64,000 nt of DNA from DATBGZ01 sp036557785 (GCA_036557785.1 DATBGZ010000082.1:62001-126000), one strand, 5' to 3'; shown: positions 51,035-60,279, counted from the stretch's first letter. The notes: generated by a model not told the origin, from the letters alone. Translations and numbers: made by a program.

Positions 51035-52042
51035 TCAGTCCCGCGCCATCCACGGTCGCCGGTCCACTTCGACATCCGGGGCTGGACCGCCCAGCGTCTG
51101 CCGCCACGCCGCCCAGCGCCGTGATGGCCCGACCCGGGTTCGGGCGGGCAGCCGGGAGACCGCGACCCCGACCAGGCACAGCGCGCCACCCACGAAGGCG
51201 AGCGGGGCGGGCACCTCGCCCAACAGCAGCCAGGAGAGCAGCACCGCGAGCGCGGGGACCACATAGGACGATGTCGCGAGCCGGCCCGCGTTGGTGTGCG
51301 AGAGGGCATAGGTCCAGGTCAGAAACGCGGTCGCGGTGGGGAACACTCCCATGTAGACGATGCCCAGCGTCGCGCTCACGGGCGCCTGGGCCGCCTGCGA
51401 CACCAGGGCCGGCGCGAACGGCAGGCAGGCCAGCGCCCCAGCGAGGCAGCCGAGCCAGGTGGCGGGCAGCGGTTGGGTGCCGGCCAGCGCCCGCTTCTGC
51501 AGCAGGACCCCCACCGCGTAGAGCCCGGCCGAGGCGACGGCGAGCAGGACGCCGGTCAGGTCGCGCTCGCCGGTCGAGGTGGCGAACGTGATTGTCAGCA
51601 CGCCCGCGAAGGCGATGACGATGCCCGTCACGAGCCCGCGCGGAAAGCCCTCGTGCAGATAGACGCCGGCGAGTACGGCGATGAGAATCGGTCCGAGGTT
51701 GACCAGCAGCGCGGCCGTGCCGGCATCGAGGTGGCGCTCGGCGGCGTTGAGCGACACGGTGTAGAGCGCGAACCAGGCAACCCCGTACGCGACCAGCAGA
51801 CCCAGCGTGCGACCGCGCGGTATCCGCGGTCGCCGGATCGCGGCGACCAGGCTGAGCACGACCGACCCGACCGCCAGGCGGCCCAGCGCCATCGCGCCCG
51901 GGCTGTAGTGCTCACCGACGGCGCGGATCGCGATGAATGCGGAGGCCCAGAGCAGCATGGTCACCCCGGCCGCCAGCACGGGCAGGGCCGTCCTGGTCGG
52001 ACCGGTGGCCGGGCTGGCAGTGGTGACGGTCGCAGTCGTCAT
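51035..52042 (-). CDS. EamA-family transporter (DMT superfamily)
   Basis: The 335-residue membrane protein has ten hydrophobic segments in two EamA repeats, each containing the family pattern: W-A-S-A-F-I-A-I-R in the first helix, V-A-W-F-A-L-Y-T-V-S-L-N-A-A near residue 95 and A-G-L-Y-A-V-G-V-L-L-Q-K-R in the second repeat. It probably exports small metabolites or amino acids, substrate unknown. It is divergent from a LysR regulator with an 82-base gap, the classical arrangement for LysR control of an efflux gene. Start chosen at the ATG at 52042. Confidence 0.87.
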   Translation of the reverse strand: MTTATVTTASPATGPTRTALPVLAAGVTMLLWASAFIAIRAVGEHYSPGAMALGRLAVGSVVLSLVAAIRRPRIPRGRTLGLLVAYGVAWFALYTVSLNAAERHLDAGTAALLVNLGPILIAVLAGVYLHEGFPRGLVTGIVIAFAGVLTITFATSTGERDLTGVLLAVASAGLYAVGVLLQKRALAGTQPLPATWLGCLAGALACLPFAPALVSQAAQAPVSATLGIVYMGVFPTATAFLTWTYALSHTNAGRLATSSYVVPALAVLLSWLLLGEVPAPLAFVGGALCLVGVAVSRLPARTRVGPSRRWAAWRQTLGGPAPDVEVDRRPWMARD

Positions 52043-52124
52043 GCCGCCAGTGTCGGCAGGCACCAGACCTAAGCACAAGCAATTGTTTCTGTACGAACCG
52101 TAAGTGGCGCTGTATTGTCTGGGG
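52043..52124. promoter_or_regulatory. divergent EamA / LysR control region
   Basis: The 82-base gap holds AAGCAATTGTTT (centred on CAATTG at about 52083), an AT-rich imperfect dyad that is a candidate LysR site. TATTGT at 52113-52118 lies six bases before the LysR ATG and suggests a leaderless transcript. Confidence 0.4.
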
Positions 52125-53012
52125 ATGCTCGATGTGCACCGGCTTCGCGTCTTCCGCTCCGTGGTGGCCACCGGGTCGGTCAACGCCGCTGCGACGAACC
52201 TCGGCTACACGCCATCGGCGGTCAGCCAGCACCTCGCCGCGCTGCAGCGGGAGACCGGCCTCTCGCTGGTCGCCCGGGTCGGCCGCGGCATCCAACCCAC
52301 TGCCGCCGGCCTCGCGCTCGCCGCCGAGATCGACGACGTGCTGGATCGCCTGGGCGGGGTCGAGACGCTCGTCGCCGACCTGCGTGCGGGACGCCACGGC
52401 ACCCTCTCGATGGCGTACTTCGCCTCGGCCGGCTCGGCGTGGATGCCCACCGTGGTGCGCAACCTGCTGCGGGACTTCCCGGCGATCCGGTTGAGCCTCA
52501 CGCTCCGCGACAACGTCCCGGTGGTGCCCGCGGAACGCCCCGACATCCAGGTCGTCGTGGAGCAGGAGGGGCTCGACCCGGGTGCCGGCGTGCTGGCCTA
52601 TCACCTGCTCGCCGATCCGTACGTGGCGATCCTTCCCCGCCACCACCCGCTCGCCGACTGCCAGGAGATCGAGCTGGCGAAGCTCGCCGCCGATGACTGG
52701 GTCGACAACGACTCGGCCCGCGGCTGGTGTCGCAACAACCTGGTCGAGGCGTGCCACGCGGCCGGGTTCTCTCCGCCGTTCCGCGTGGAGGCGCACGACT
52801 ACCCGACCGCGATCGCGTTCGTCGATGCCGGGATCGGCATCACCGTGCTGCCTGGTCTCGCCGCCCGCAACCTGCCCGACGGCGTGGTCAGCGTGCGGGT
52901 CACCGGACCCACGCCGCAGCGGTCGATCTACGCGTTGGTGCAGAACGGCGTCGAGAGCACCCCACCCGCGCGTTCGGTCCTCGCGACCCTGCACGATTGC
53001 GCCCGCGCGTGA
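52125..53012 (+). CDS. LysR family transcriptional regulator
   Basis: The 295-residue protein has the LysR winged helix at residues about 1-60 (L-R-V-F-R-S-V-V-A-T-G-S-V-N-A-A-A, then Y-T-P-S-A-V-S-Q-H-L-A-A-L-Q-R-E) and the periplasmic-binding-like effector domain after residue 90. It most likely controls the divergent EamA transporter and itself. Start at the ATG at 52125 just after the -10 element. The stop overlaps a small ORF by GTGA. Confidence 0.9.
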   Translation: MLDVHRLRVFRSVVATGSVNAAATNLGYTPSAVSQHLAALQRETGLSLVARVGRGIQPTAAGLALAAEIDDVLDRLGGVETLVADLRAGRHGTLSMAYFASAGSAWMPTVVRNLLRDFPAIRLSLTLRDNVPVVPAERPDIQVVVEQEGLDPGAGVLAYHLLADPYVAILPRHHPLADCQEIELAKLAADDWVDNDSARGWCRNNLVEACHAAGFSPPFRVEAHDYPTAIAFVDAGIGITVLPGLAARNLPDGVVSVRVTGPTPQRSIYALVQNGVESTPPARSVLATLHDCARA

Positions 53013-53137
53013 GCCTGGGTCTCGGGCGGCTGGCCACCCTCTTCTGCTGCGGGCTGGGCTGCCTGCTGCTCGTCTCGGCGGCGGCGCTGGTTCTGGTTCT
53101 GCTGCGCCGCGATCGCCGCAACTCCGCCAGCGGCTGA
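53009..53137 (+). CDS. 42-residue single-pass membrane peptide
   Basis: The GTG overlaps the LysR stop as GTGA. The peptide is one hydrophobic helix (L-F-C-C-G-L-G-C-L-L-L-V-S-A-A-A-L-V-L-V-L-L) with three cysteines and a basic end (R-R-D-R-R). It may be a real coupled small protein; there is no family evidence, and translated hydrophobic runs are common by chance at this GC. Confidence 0.4.
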   Translation: MSLGLGRLATLFCCGLGCLLLVSAAALVLVLLRRDRRNSASG

Positions 53138-53149
53138 GCCACCCGCGAC

Positions 53150-53629
53150 TCAGTGCTGCAGGGCGAGCACGAGCTGGTCGCGGAAGTCCTTCTCGGCCTG
53201 GGTGACCAGCTCGCCGCCGAAGCCGACGATGTCATGGCTTCGGGCCGCGCGGATGACCACATCGGTGATCGCGATGAGCCAGCGGCGGTACGCCTGCGCG
53301 TCCTCGGTATCCGCCTTCTCGGCCAGCAGCCGATCGACGACCGCGACCTTCTCCAGCGCCGCGGCGAGCCCTGCCGCACGGTCCTGGAACTCGGTGCCCG
53401 TGACGACCGTCCGGCTGTCGAAGACTTTCAGGGTATCGATTGCTACCTCGGCAGTGAAGGCGTTGCCGGTGTCGCGCCCGTGTGCCGTCGCGACGAAGCC
53501 CTGCTCGATCTCATGGTTGGTCCGGTAGCCGACGTCGCGCTGGGCGGCGCTCGCTGCGGCGACCACCCACCGGGGCGCCTGCACGATCAGCTCCCACTCG
53601 TCGGGCGTGAAATCAGCCTTTGTCGTCAT
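53150..53629 (-). CDS. conserved hypothetical helical protein
   Basis: A 159-residue protein beginning M-T-T-K-A-D-F-T-P-D-E-W-E-L-I-V-Q-A-P that I cannot name. It is mostly helical with V-V-D-R-L-L-A-E-K-A near its middle and no membrane segment or cysteines. The ATG at 53629 has GGAGATG upstream. It converges on the LysR operon and diverges from the gene at 53683. Confidence 0.68.
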   Translation of the reverse strand: MTTKADFTPDEWELIVQAPRWVVAAASAAQRDVGYRTNHEIEQGFVATAHGRDTGNAFTAEVAIDTLKVFDSRTVVTGTEFQDRAAGLAAALEKVAVVDRLLAEKADTEDAQAYRRWLIAITDVVIRAARSHDIVGFGGELVTQAEKDFRDQLVLALQH

Positions 53630-53670
53630 CTCCCCACCCTGCCCTGCTCCATCGGCGATGGGGAGAACGT

Positions 53671-53676
53671 TAGCGT
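53671..53676 (+). promoter_or_regulatory. -10 element of a leaderless promoter
   Basis: TAGCGT ends six bases before the GTG at 53683 and no ribosome binding site is seen. Confidence 0.4.
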
Positions 53677-53682
53677 GGACCC

Positions 53683-53919
53683 GTGAGCGAGACGAACATG
53701 CGCCAGGCTGCGGCCAGGGCGGCGGCCAAGGTGATGACCGATGAGATCGTCCGGGCCGAGCGACGGGTCGAGGAGCGCATCAGAGAACGGGTGCGCGCCA
53801 TCCCGTCGAGCATGCGGTACCAGGTCGAGGTCGGCGGCCGGACGGTTGAGGCGATCGACGCGCGGGCCGTAGCCCGGGCGGTCGGGGCGACCGCCACGAC
53901 CGACGAGGCGGGCGTGTGA
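53683..53919 (+). CDS. small hypothetical protein
   Basis: A 78-residue product with a basic-acidic helical first half (R-R-V-E-E-R-I-R-E-R-V-R) and an end M-R-Y-Q-V-E-V-G-G-R-T-V-E-A-I-D-A-R-A-V-A. The strong codon bias and the leaderless promoter pattern support a real gene. Family unknown. Confidence 0.55.
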   Translation: MSETNMRQAAARAAAKVMTDEIVRAERRVEERIRERVRAIPSSMRYQVEVGGRTVEAIDARAVARAVGATATTDEAGV

Positions 53920-53932
53920 CGCGCCCAGCCGT

Positions 53933-54391
53933 TCAGGTGCGCAGGTCGTTGATGGTGGCGACGTAGTGGTCCCGGGTCTGGGCCAGGAACTTCGGGTTGC
54001 GGGCCAGGTACTCCAGAGCCACGATCTCGGCGGGGAAGAACAGCGCGTCCACGTCGGGTAGCCCGGTGACGGCGAGGTCGGTCTGGCCGTCCTGGAAGAC
54101 GGTGACCCAGCCGAAGCCGTCCAGCGCGTCGACCACCGCCTGGCCGAGGGCGACCGCGACCGCGTTCAGGATGGTGTCGGGGTCGTCGCCCTCCGCGTGG
54201 GTGTCCTGCTCGAGCCAGGACGCCCAGGCGTGGTCAACCCCCTCCAGCCCGTCGACGACCTCGTCACCGGCGTAGTCGCCAACGAACCTGTCGACGAGCG
54301 CGAGTTGTGCCTGCACCCAGGCCCGCTCCTCGTCGGTCAGCTTCATCAGCGTCGCGTCCACGCCAGGAACTGTAACCGCCAGGTCCGACAT
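53933..54391 (-). CDS. DUF3806 domain protein
   Basis: The 152-residue protein matches DUF3806-type sequence: L-T-D-E-E-R-A-W-V-Q-A-Q-L-A-L-V-D-R-F-V, D-T-I-L-N-A-V-A-V-A-L-G-Q-A-V-V-D-A-L-D-G-F-G-W and D-V-D-A-L-F-F-P-A-E. It is cytoplasmic with no known function. A longer reading frame extends upstream, but the ATG at 54391 is the start supported by the family boundary. It is the last of the minus-strand genes before the membrane-protein pair. Confidence 0.72.
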   Translation of the reverse strand: MSDLAVTVPGVDATLMKLTDEERAWVQAQLALVDRFVGDYAGDEVVDGLEGVDHAWASWLEQDTHAEGDDPDTILNAVAVALGQAVVDALDGFGWVTVFQDGQTDLAVTGLPDVDALFFPAEIVALEYLARNPKFLAQTRDHYVATINDLRT

Positions 54392-54437
54392 CCGCAGACG
54401 GAGATCCGTCTCAACCCGGCGCACCCGTACCGGCCGC

Positions 54438-56249
54438 TTACTGGACGAGGTCGCGCACGTCCCAGACCCAGACGCCGTCGACCGGTTGACCCGATCGGCC
54501 CAGCAGGTCGTCGACGGTCTGCCGCAGGACATCGTCGTTGGTCCTCGGCGCGAGCACCAGCGCATCGGCGTGCCAGTAGCGCAGGTCGGCCAGGGCCAGG
54601 GCACGGGTCCCATCGGTGATCTCAGGTTCGGCGCCGGAGGCCGCGACCTGGCCGAGCAGCAGTCCGGTCGGGCGGTCGGGCGGGCCATAACGGGCGATGC
54701 GCACGCTCGGGCTCGTGGGCCCCAGGAAGTACCCGTCGACGAAGCTGGGCCCCAGGTCGGTAGCGACGAGCCAGCGCAGGGTCGACTCGGAGTACGGGTC
54801 CGGGGGCACCGGCACGATCGTGCCCGTGCCGACGTACTGCCGCCACGTACCGGCCGTGAAGAAGGCGGGCACCGGGTCGGGCTCGCTGGTATGCAGGGGC
54901 GTCGGTACGAGCGGCACGAGCACGGCGGCGAGCAGCCCCCAGGTCAGGACCTTGCGCAGCCGTAGGTCCGGCCCCGCTTCCGTCGGCTGCGCATCCGGCG
55001 CGGCCGAACCGAGCAGGCGATCGGCGGTCGCCGCCACCAGCACGGCGACCGCGGGGGTCACTACGAGGGCGAAGCGAGGGGTGATCACCGAATCGAAGAG
55101 CGGCAGGTCCGCGACGAGTCGCCATGGTCCCGGGATCCCGGTGTCGCTGCGCCGCAGCATGATGGTCCGGCCGAAGGAGAGCAGCACGAACAGGGCCGCG
55201 ACCACGGCGGCCACCCGGACCGCGAGCAGGCGCCACAGCGCGACGGCCGCCACGAGCGCCACCACGCACAGCGGCACGCCGAGGTAGGCGTTCGTCTCGC
55301 CCGGGTCGTCGTTGAGGGCGCTGGCCGAGCCGAGCCACCCGGCGACCGCGTTGGTGCCGTAGGCGGGGTAGGCGGCGAGGTCGGTCCAGTAGAACGGGGC
55401 CCAGGTGAACGGCCCGTGGTAGTTCTGGGGGCCCCGGAACTGGAACCAGATCGGGTAGGCCAGCAGCACGGCAGCGAGCCCGAGCGCCACCGCGATGCCG
55501 GCAAAGAACCGGGGCGCATCGGCCCGGGCCGGCCGCGGCCGCGAGATCGCGTAGACGACAACCATCACCGCGCACGCGACCCCGGTGAAGAGCAGCAGCT
55601 CCTCGTTGAGGAACACCTGATAGGTGATCATCAACCCGAGCAGGAGGCCGGATCGTACGGGTCTTGTGCTCGACCGCAGGCGGATGACCGCCGAGACGAT
55701 CAGCGGCAGCAGGAACTGCGCCGCCAGGTTCGGGTGCCCGTTGCCGTGGCCCACGATGCCGGGCGAGAAGCCGGCGAGCGCGGCCGCGGCGAAGGCGACC
55801 CCGCGGTGCCGTGTCACGTGGCGGCGTAGCACGACGTACCAGGCGGTCGCGGTGCCGGCGAGGGCGATGGTCAGCGCCAGGGCGTAGGACACGCCCGGAC
55901 CGGCCGTGAGGGTGACCGGGACCAGGGGCACCGCCAGGCCGAGCAGAGCCGTGTTGGCCATGAGGTTGACGCCGAACGGTGCCCCGAGCTCACCGGTGAA
56001 CAGGGGGTTGGTCAGATGGACGACCGAGTGGGCCGCGTGCTGGAAGAAGAAGAGGAACTGCGCATGGTCGAGGGTGTTGTCGGCGGTCGCGGCCGAGCCC
56101 CCGGACAGCCAGAGCCGGGCGTTGACGAGCAAGGCGAGGCCGGCGTAGACGGCGAGCGCCGCGAGGTCCGGCAACCACGCCCGGCGCCGCGCTCGCGCGA
56201 GGGGGCCGTGGGCGAGAACACGCCGTCCCCACGCGAGCATCGCCCCCAC
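54438..56249 (-). CDS. GT-C-like multi-pass membrane protein, paralogue A
   Basis: The 603-residue protein has about ten hydrophobic segments, an extracytoplasmic loop with the acidic cluster A-D-N-T-L-D-H-A-Q-F-L-F-F-F-Q, and a soluble C-terminus ending W-V-W-D-V-R-D-L-V. Motifs G-F-S-P-G-I-V-G-H-G-N-G-H-P-N and L-N-E-E-L-L-L-F are shared with the adjacent gene at 56308. The arrangement (acidic residues on an outer loop, then many helices) resembles GT-C glycosyltransferases using lipid-linked sugars, probably for cell-wall glycan. The donor is unknown. GTG start; an ATG three codons in is an alternative. Confidence 0.75.
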   Translation of the reverse strand: MGAMLAWGRRVLAHGPLARARRRAWLPDLAALAVYAGLALLVNARLWLSGGSAATADNTLDHAQFLFFFQHAAHSVVHLTNPLFTGELGAPFGVNLMANTALLGLAVPLVPVTLTAGPGVSYALALTIALAGTATAWYVVLRRHVTRHRGVAFAAAALAGFSPGIVGHGNGHPNLAAQFLLPLIVSAVIRLRSSTRPVRSGLLLGLMITYQVFLNEELLLFTGVACAVMVVVYAISRPRPARADAPRFFAGIAVALGLAAVLLAYPIWFQFRGPQNYHGPFTWAPFYWTDLAAYPAYGTNAVAGWLGSASALNDDPGETNAYLGVPLCVVALVAAVALWRLLAVRVAAVVAALFVLLSFGRTIMLRRSDTGIPGPWRLVADLPLFDSVITPRFALVVTPAVAVLVAATADRLLGSAAPDAQPTEAGPDLRLRKVLTWGLLAAVLVPLVPTPLHTSEPDPVPAFFTAGTWRQYVGTGTIVPVPPDPYSESTLRWLVATDLGPSFVDGYFLGPTSPSVRIARYGPPDRPTGLLLGQVAASGAEPEITDGTRALALADLRYWHADALVLAPRTNDDVLRQTVDDLLGRSGQPVDGVWVWDVRDLVQ

Positions 56250-56307
56250 GCCAGCACGGTAACGGCCGTAGGCGGGTCGTTACGGGCGTTCGTGGGTTCC
56301 GCGACCG

Positions 56308-58104
56308 TCAGGGGAGCCTGGCCTGGTCCACGACCAGGGCGCGCACGTCCCAGACCCAGACGCCCGCCACGGGCCGGCCGGGTTGGCCCAGCAGGTCGGC
56401 GACGGTTCGCCGCAGGGCGTCGTCATGGTTCGTCGGCGCGAGGACGAGGCAGTCCGCCCCCCAGTACCGCAGGTCGGCCATCAGGTTGGCCCGCAGCGTG
56501 TCGGTGATCGCCGGCACCTGACCTGAGGTGGCGACCCCTCGCAGCAGGCTCGTCGTCGGTCGATCGGGCGGCCCGTACCGGGCTTGGGGCCGGTCCGGGG
56601 CGCTGGGACCGATGAAGTACCCGTCAACGAAGCGCGGTTCCAGATCCGTCGCGAGCAGGGCGCGCAGGGTGGGCTCCGAGAACGGGTCCGGAGGGATCGG
56701 CACGATGGTTCCCGAGCCGACGTAGTCACGCCAGGTGCCGGTGGTGTAGAACGGCGGCACGTTCTGCGCAGCGGTGATCTTCACTGTCGTGGGGAACAGG
56801 GGCAGCAGGAGGGCCGCGAGCACACCCCAGACGATCGGCCGGCGCCAGGCCAGATCGGCTGGCGTTTCGCCCGGTTCCGGCGCGGCCCCGGGTGCGCCAG
56901 GCGTAGCGGCGAGCAGGCGGTCGCACGCGCAGGCGAGCAACACGGCGACCGCGGGCGCGACGACGAGACCGAGCCGCGACGTGATCACCGTATCGAAGAA
57001 CGGCAGCCGTCGCAGTTGCCGCCATGGCCCGGGAACGCCCGTGTCGACACCGCGGAGCTGGATCTTGTCACCGAGCGAGAGAACCATGAAGACGGCTGCG
57101 AGCACCGCTGCGATCCGGACGGCGAGCACGCGCCAGAGAGTGACGGCGGCGACCAGTGCCAGGATGCACAGCGGTGCCCCGAGAAACGCGTTGGTCTCGT
57201 CCGGGTCGTTGTTGAACCTGCTCGCCGCTCCCAGCCATCCGGCGATCGCGTTGAAGCCGTAGGACGGATAGGAGACCAGGTCCAGATGCCAGACCGGCGC
57301 CCAGTAAAAGGGGCCCCGGTAGTGCTGTGGGCCGAAGAACTGGAACCACAGGGGATACGCATCCACCACCACGGCGACGCCGACGGCCACCCCCAGTCCG
57401 ATGAGAAACCGCTTGGCCTCGGCGAGTGCCTGCCGTGGCCGCGAGGCGACGAAGACCACGACCATGACCAGGCAGGCGAGCGCGGTGAAGAACAGCAGTT
57501 CCTCGTTGAGGAGTATCTGATAGGCGATCATCAACCCGAGCGCGATGCCCGACCGTACCGGTTTGGTGGCCGACCGCAGCCGGATGACCGCGGAGACGAT
57601 GAAGGGCAACACGAACTGGGCCGTGAAATTCGGGTGTCCGACGGCATGCCCAACGATGCCGGGCGAGAAGCCGCCCAGAGCGCCGGCCGCCGCTGCCACG
57701 CCCTGGTTCGCGGTGACATGCCGGCGCAGCACGACGTACCAGGCCGTGGCGGTTGCGGACAGGCCGACGGTGATCGACAGTCCATAGGAGACGGTCGGGC
57801 CGGCGGTCAGGGTGACCGGGATGAGTGGGACCGTTAGGCCGAGAAGGCCCGTGTTCGCCATGAGGTTGACGCCGTCCGGCGCTCCCATGAGCGGCGTGAA
57901 CAACGGGTTGTCCCCATGGGTCAGCGCGTGGGCCGCGTTCTGGAAGAGGAACAGGAACCACGCATGGTCGCGGGGATTGTCGGCGGTCGCAGCCGATCCC
58001 CACAGCCCTGCCGTGACGAGCACCGCCAGCCCGACATAGAGCATCGCGACGGCCGCATCCTCGGCCGACCACGGCAAGCGGAGGCGACCGGGGGTGTGCG
58101 TCAC
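56308..58104 (-). CDS. GT-C-like multi-pass membrane protein, paralogue B
   Basis: The 598-residue protein is a tandem paralogue of the previous gene: shared stretches include G-F-S-P-G-I-V-G-H, V-S-A-V-I-R-L-R-S, L-N-E-E-L-L-F-F, P-L-W-F-Q-F-F-G-P-Q-H-Y and the final G-V-W-V-W-D-V-R-A-L-V. Topology and length match. The acidic outer loop is conserved (A-D-N-P-R-D-H-A-W-F). Both copies keep the same landmarks, so both look functional. Its GTG overlaps the rnhA stop as GTGA, and it starts the pair. Confidence 0.75.
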   Translation of the reverse strand: MTHTPGRLRLPWSAEDAAVAMLYVGLAVLVTAGLWGSAATADNPRDHAWFLFLFQNAAHALTHGDNPLFTPLMGAPDGVNLMANTGLLGLTVPLIPVTLTAGPTVSYGLSITVGLSATATAWYVVLRRHVTANQGVAAAAGALGGFSPGIVGHAVGHPNFTAQFVLPFIVSAVIRLRSATKPVRSGIALGLMIAYQILLNEELLFFTALACLVMVVVFVASRPRQALAEAKRFLIGLGVAVGVAVVVDAYPLWFQFFGPQHYRGPFYWAPVWHLDLVSYPSYGFNAIAGWLGAASRFNNDPDETNAFLGAPLCILALVAAVTLWRVLAVRIAAVLAAVFMVLSLGDKIQLRGVDTGVPGPWRQLRRLPFFDTVITSRLGLVVAPAVAVLLACACDRLLAATPGAPGAAPEPGETPADLAWRRPIVWGVLAALLLPLFPTTVKITAAQNVPPFYTTGTWRDYVGSGTIVPIPPDPFSEPTLRALLATDLEPRFVDGYFIGPSAPDRPQARYGPPDRPTTSLLRGVATSGQVPAITDTLRANLMADLRYWGADCLVLAPTNHDDALRRTVADLLGQPGRPVAGVWVWDVRALVVDQARLP

Positions 58105-58589
58105 GCGCGGAGCGTACCGGTCGCGCCGGTGCCCTCCTTACGGGCCTCGGCCAGACCCCGGTTGGCCAAGCCGTCGGCGCGCTCGTTGCCGGGATCGCCG
58201 TTGTGACCCTTCACCCACAGCCACTCGACGCGGTGCCGGCCGGCCGCGGTATCCAGGCGCTGCCACAGGTCGGCGTTCTTCACCGGTTTGCGGTCCGCGG
58301 TGAGCCAGCCGTTGCGCTTCCAGGCATGCAGCCACCCGGTGATCCCGCTGCGCAGGTAGACGCTGTCGGTATGCAGCCGCACCTGTGCGGGGCGGGTCAG
58401 GCTCTCCAACGCCCTGATGGCGGCTGTCAGCTCCATCCGGTTGTTGGTGGTGCGCTGCGCCTCGGCGCCGTAGATCTCCTTCTCGACGTCGCCGTAGCGC
58501 AGCAGCGCACCCCAGCCACCCGGGCCGGGGTTTCCGCTGCACGCCCCGTCGGTGTAGATCTCGACAACCGTGTCGCGCCCACCCGTCAC
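58101..58589 (-). CDS. rnhA: ribonuclease HI
   Basis: The 162-residue enzyme cleaves RNA in RNA-DNA hybrids. The D-E-D-D set is present: Asp14 in I-Y-T-D-G-A, Glu53 in R-M-E-L-T-A-A, Asp75 in H-T-D-S and Asp139 in E-R-A-D-G, with His129 in V-K-G-H-N-G. The ATG at 58589 is the natural family start. The stop overlaps the GTG of the membrane-protein gene, so they are coupled. Confidence 0.94.
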   Translation of the reverse strand: MTGGRDTVVEIYTDGACSGNPGPGGWGALLRYGDVEKEIYGAEAQRTTNNRMELTAAIRALESLTRPAQVRLHTDSVYLRSGITGWLHAWKRNGWLTADRKPVKNADLWQRLDTAAGRHRVEWLWVKGHNGDPGNERADGLANRGLAEARKEGTGATGTLRA

Positions 58590-58608
58590 GGCAGTCGAAC
58601 CTACCGGC

Positions 58609-59097
58609 TCAGCTGTCGCCGACGCTCCTACGCCGCTCCGACCAGGCCTCCTTGGCCTCCAGGATCCAGAAGATGACCCCGGAGAGGACCAGGATGATCA
58701 GCCCGCTGACGAACTGCGCCGTGCCGGTGATCCGCGCGAGGCCGTCGAGCCCGATCAGGTCCTTCAACGGGGGGATGCCGACGCTGTTCCAGAACAGGAT
58801 CCACAGCCCGGCCTCGACCACGACCACGAAGATCCATGCCCGCAGACGCCCTACGATGTGGGCGAGCCAGTCGATGCCCAGGGCCACCACGAAGGCGCCG
58901 ATGATGACGACGGTCGCGTCCTTGTGGTCCGGGATCCAGCTCAGGATGCTGCTGCCACCCTTCGAGCCTGACTTCGAGATGAGGTCGGCGAGCTGACCGC
59001 GGAAGGCCACGATCAGAACCAGGGCGGCGATCAGCACGATCCCCGCGATGACCGGCTTGAGCAGCGAGCGGGACGTCTTGGTACCGGTGTCGACCAT
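58609..59097 (-). CDS. hypothetical multi-pass membrane protein
   Basis: A 162-residue protein with four hydrophobic segments (about 16-35, 62-80, 88-105 and 130-148) and a charged end (A-K-E-A-W-S-E-R-R-R). No family is recognised. A possible promoter upstream, minus strand, has -35 TTGACG (59151-59156) and TAAGCA (59126-59131), 19 bases apart. The 207-base gap from 59098 to 59304 shows nothing else that I can name. Confidence 0.62.
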   Translation of the reverse strand: MVDTGTKTSRSLLKPVIAGIVLIAALVLIVAFRGQLADLISKSGSKGGSSILSWIPDHKDATVVIIGAFVVALGIDWLAHIVGRLRAWIFVVVVEAGLWILFWNSVGIPPLKDLIGLDGLARITGTAQFVSGLIILVLSGVIFWILEAKEAWSERRRSVGDS

Positions 59098-59304
59098 GGG
59101 TTCCTCCAGCGCCGGGCTTGCTTGATGCTTACGAGCCGCGAATCATGCCACGTCAACCCAGAGGCTGACAGGCAACCCGGCGCCGGTCAACGAGAACATG
59201 GCCTGGTTCGGGATGGCCAGACGGATGGATTGGTGCAAATCAGGATATTCGGACTGGTCTTTCGGGTTCCTGAAACCGCAGTCGCCCGGCCGGCCACCCC
59301 GGCG

Positions 59305-60123
59305 CTAGCGGTCGCCGGTCCGCAGCCGCTCGAGGGCGTCGGCGATCTCGCTGCTCGGGGGTGAGGTCACTGCCGGTGGCCGGTCCCGCCAGGCGTCCCA
59401 CGCCGCCTTGCTGCAGGCGAAGTACTCCCGCACGGCGTTGGCCGCGACGGTCTGCACCTGGCAGCCATCGCAGCGCGCCACGATGCCGTCGGCGTCGATG
59501 CCGGCGTGCCGGCACAGCGTCACCGCCCGGGCCACGTGGTAGGACTGGGTGACCACGAGGGCCCGGCGCACGCCATAGACCTGGCGGGCCCGCACGCATG
59601 TGTCGTAGGTGTCCAGGCCGTACGGATCGGCGACCACCCGCGCCGGGTCCACTCCCGCGTTGACGAGGTAATCGGTCATCACCGCGGTCTCGTCCCCGGA
59701 CCCGCCGCTCGCGTCGCCGGAGACCAGGACCACCTTCCCGTGGCCGGTGGCCAGCAGCGTGGCAGCGGTGTCCAGTCGGCCTTGCAGGAAGGGCATCGGT
59801 TGCGTGCCTCCCGGCGCGATCTGGGCGCCGAGCACGATCACGACGTCAGCCTGGGGCCCGGATCCGCCGGCAAGGTCGCTCTCGCTGTAGACGTGGCCCG
59901 TGGCCCGGGCCTGCGCCCAGAACACCGGGACGCCAGCGGCGACCACGGCCGCGACCGCGATGGCGAGCGAGGTCCGGATGCTCGCCCTGACCCACCGGGG
60001 CAGGCGCCGCCAGAACGACCGTGCGGCCGCCCCGGTACCCCGCAGGCGGGCCCGCATCCTCGTCCATCGCGACGATGGGCGTGGCGCACGGTGAGCCGGA
60101 CGCCTGTCGAGGGTTCTGGTCAC
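59305..60123 (-). CDS. SanA/YdcF-like DUF218 membrane protein
   Basis: The 272-residue protein has a basic N-terminus, a membrane helix at about 48-70 and an extracytoplasmic DUF218 domain: Q-A-D-V-V-I-V-L-G-A-Q, G-R-L-D-T-A-A-T-L-L-A-T-G-H, V-L-V-S-G-D and Y-D-T-C-V-R-A-R. This is the SanA/vancomycin-exclusion type, linked to envelope permeability in enterics. Four cysteines (C-V-R-A, L-C-R-H, R-C-D-G-C and A-C-S-K) give possible disulfides. GTG at 60123 with TAGGGA upstream. It diverges from dnaG across 156 bases. Confidence 0.78.
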   Translation of the reverse strand: MTRTLDRRPAHRAPRPSSRWTRMRARLRGTGAAARSFWRRLPRWVRASIRTSLAIAVAAVVAAGVPVFWAQARATGHVYSESDLAGGSGPQADVVIVLGAQIAPGGTQPMPFLQGRLDTAATLLATGHGKVVLVSGDASGGSGDETAVMTDYLVNAGVDPARVVADPYGLDTYDTCVRARQVYGVRRALVVTQSYHVARAVTLCRHAGIDADGIVARCDGCQVQTVAANAVREYFACSKAAWDAWRDRPPAVTSPPSSEIADALERLRTGDR

Positions 60124-60279
60124 GTCCCTACTGCACCACTCGGCCGCCGATATGTACAGGCCCGCTGAGTCTTTGTGGCGCGGGCCCGCGACGCGCTCGA
60201 CGTTACGCGGCTGCGCTCCCACGGTCCGGCAGGATGGTGTACTGCGGTGTGCGTCGCCTGGGACGGAGGTGTCTGGCGC

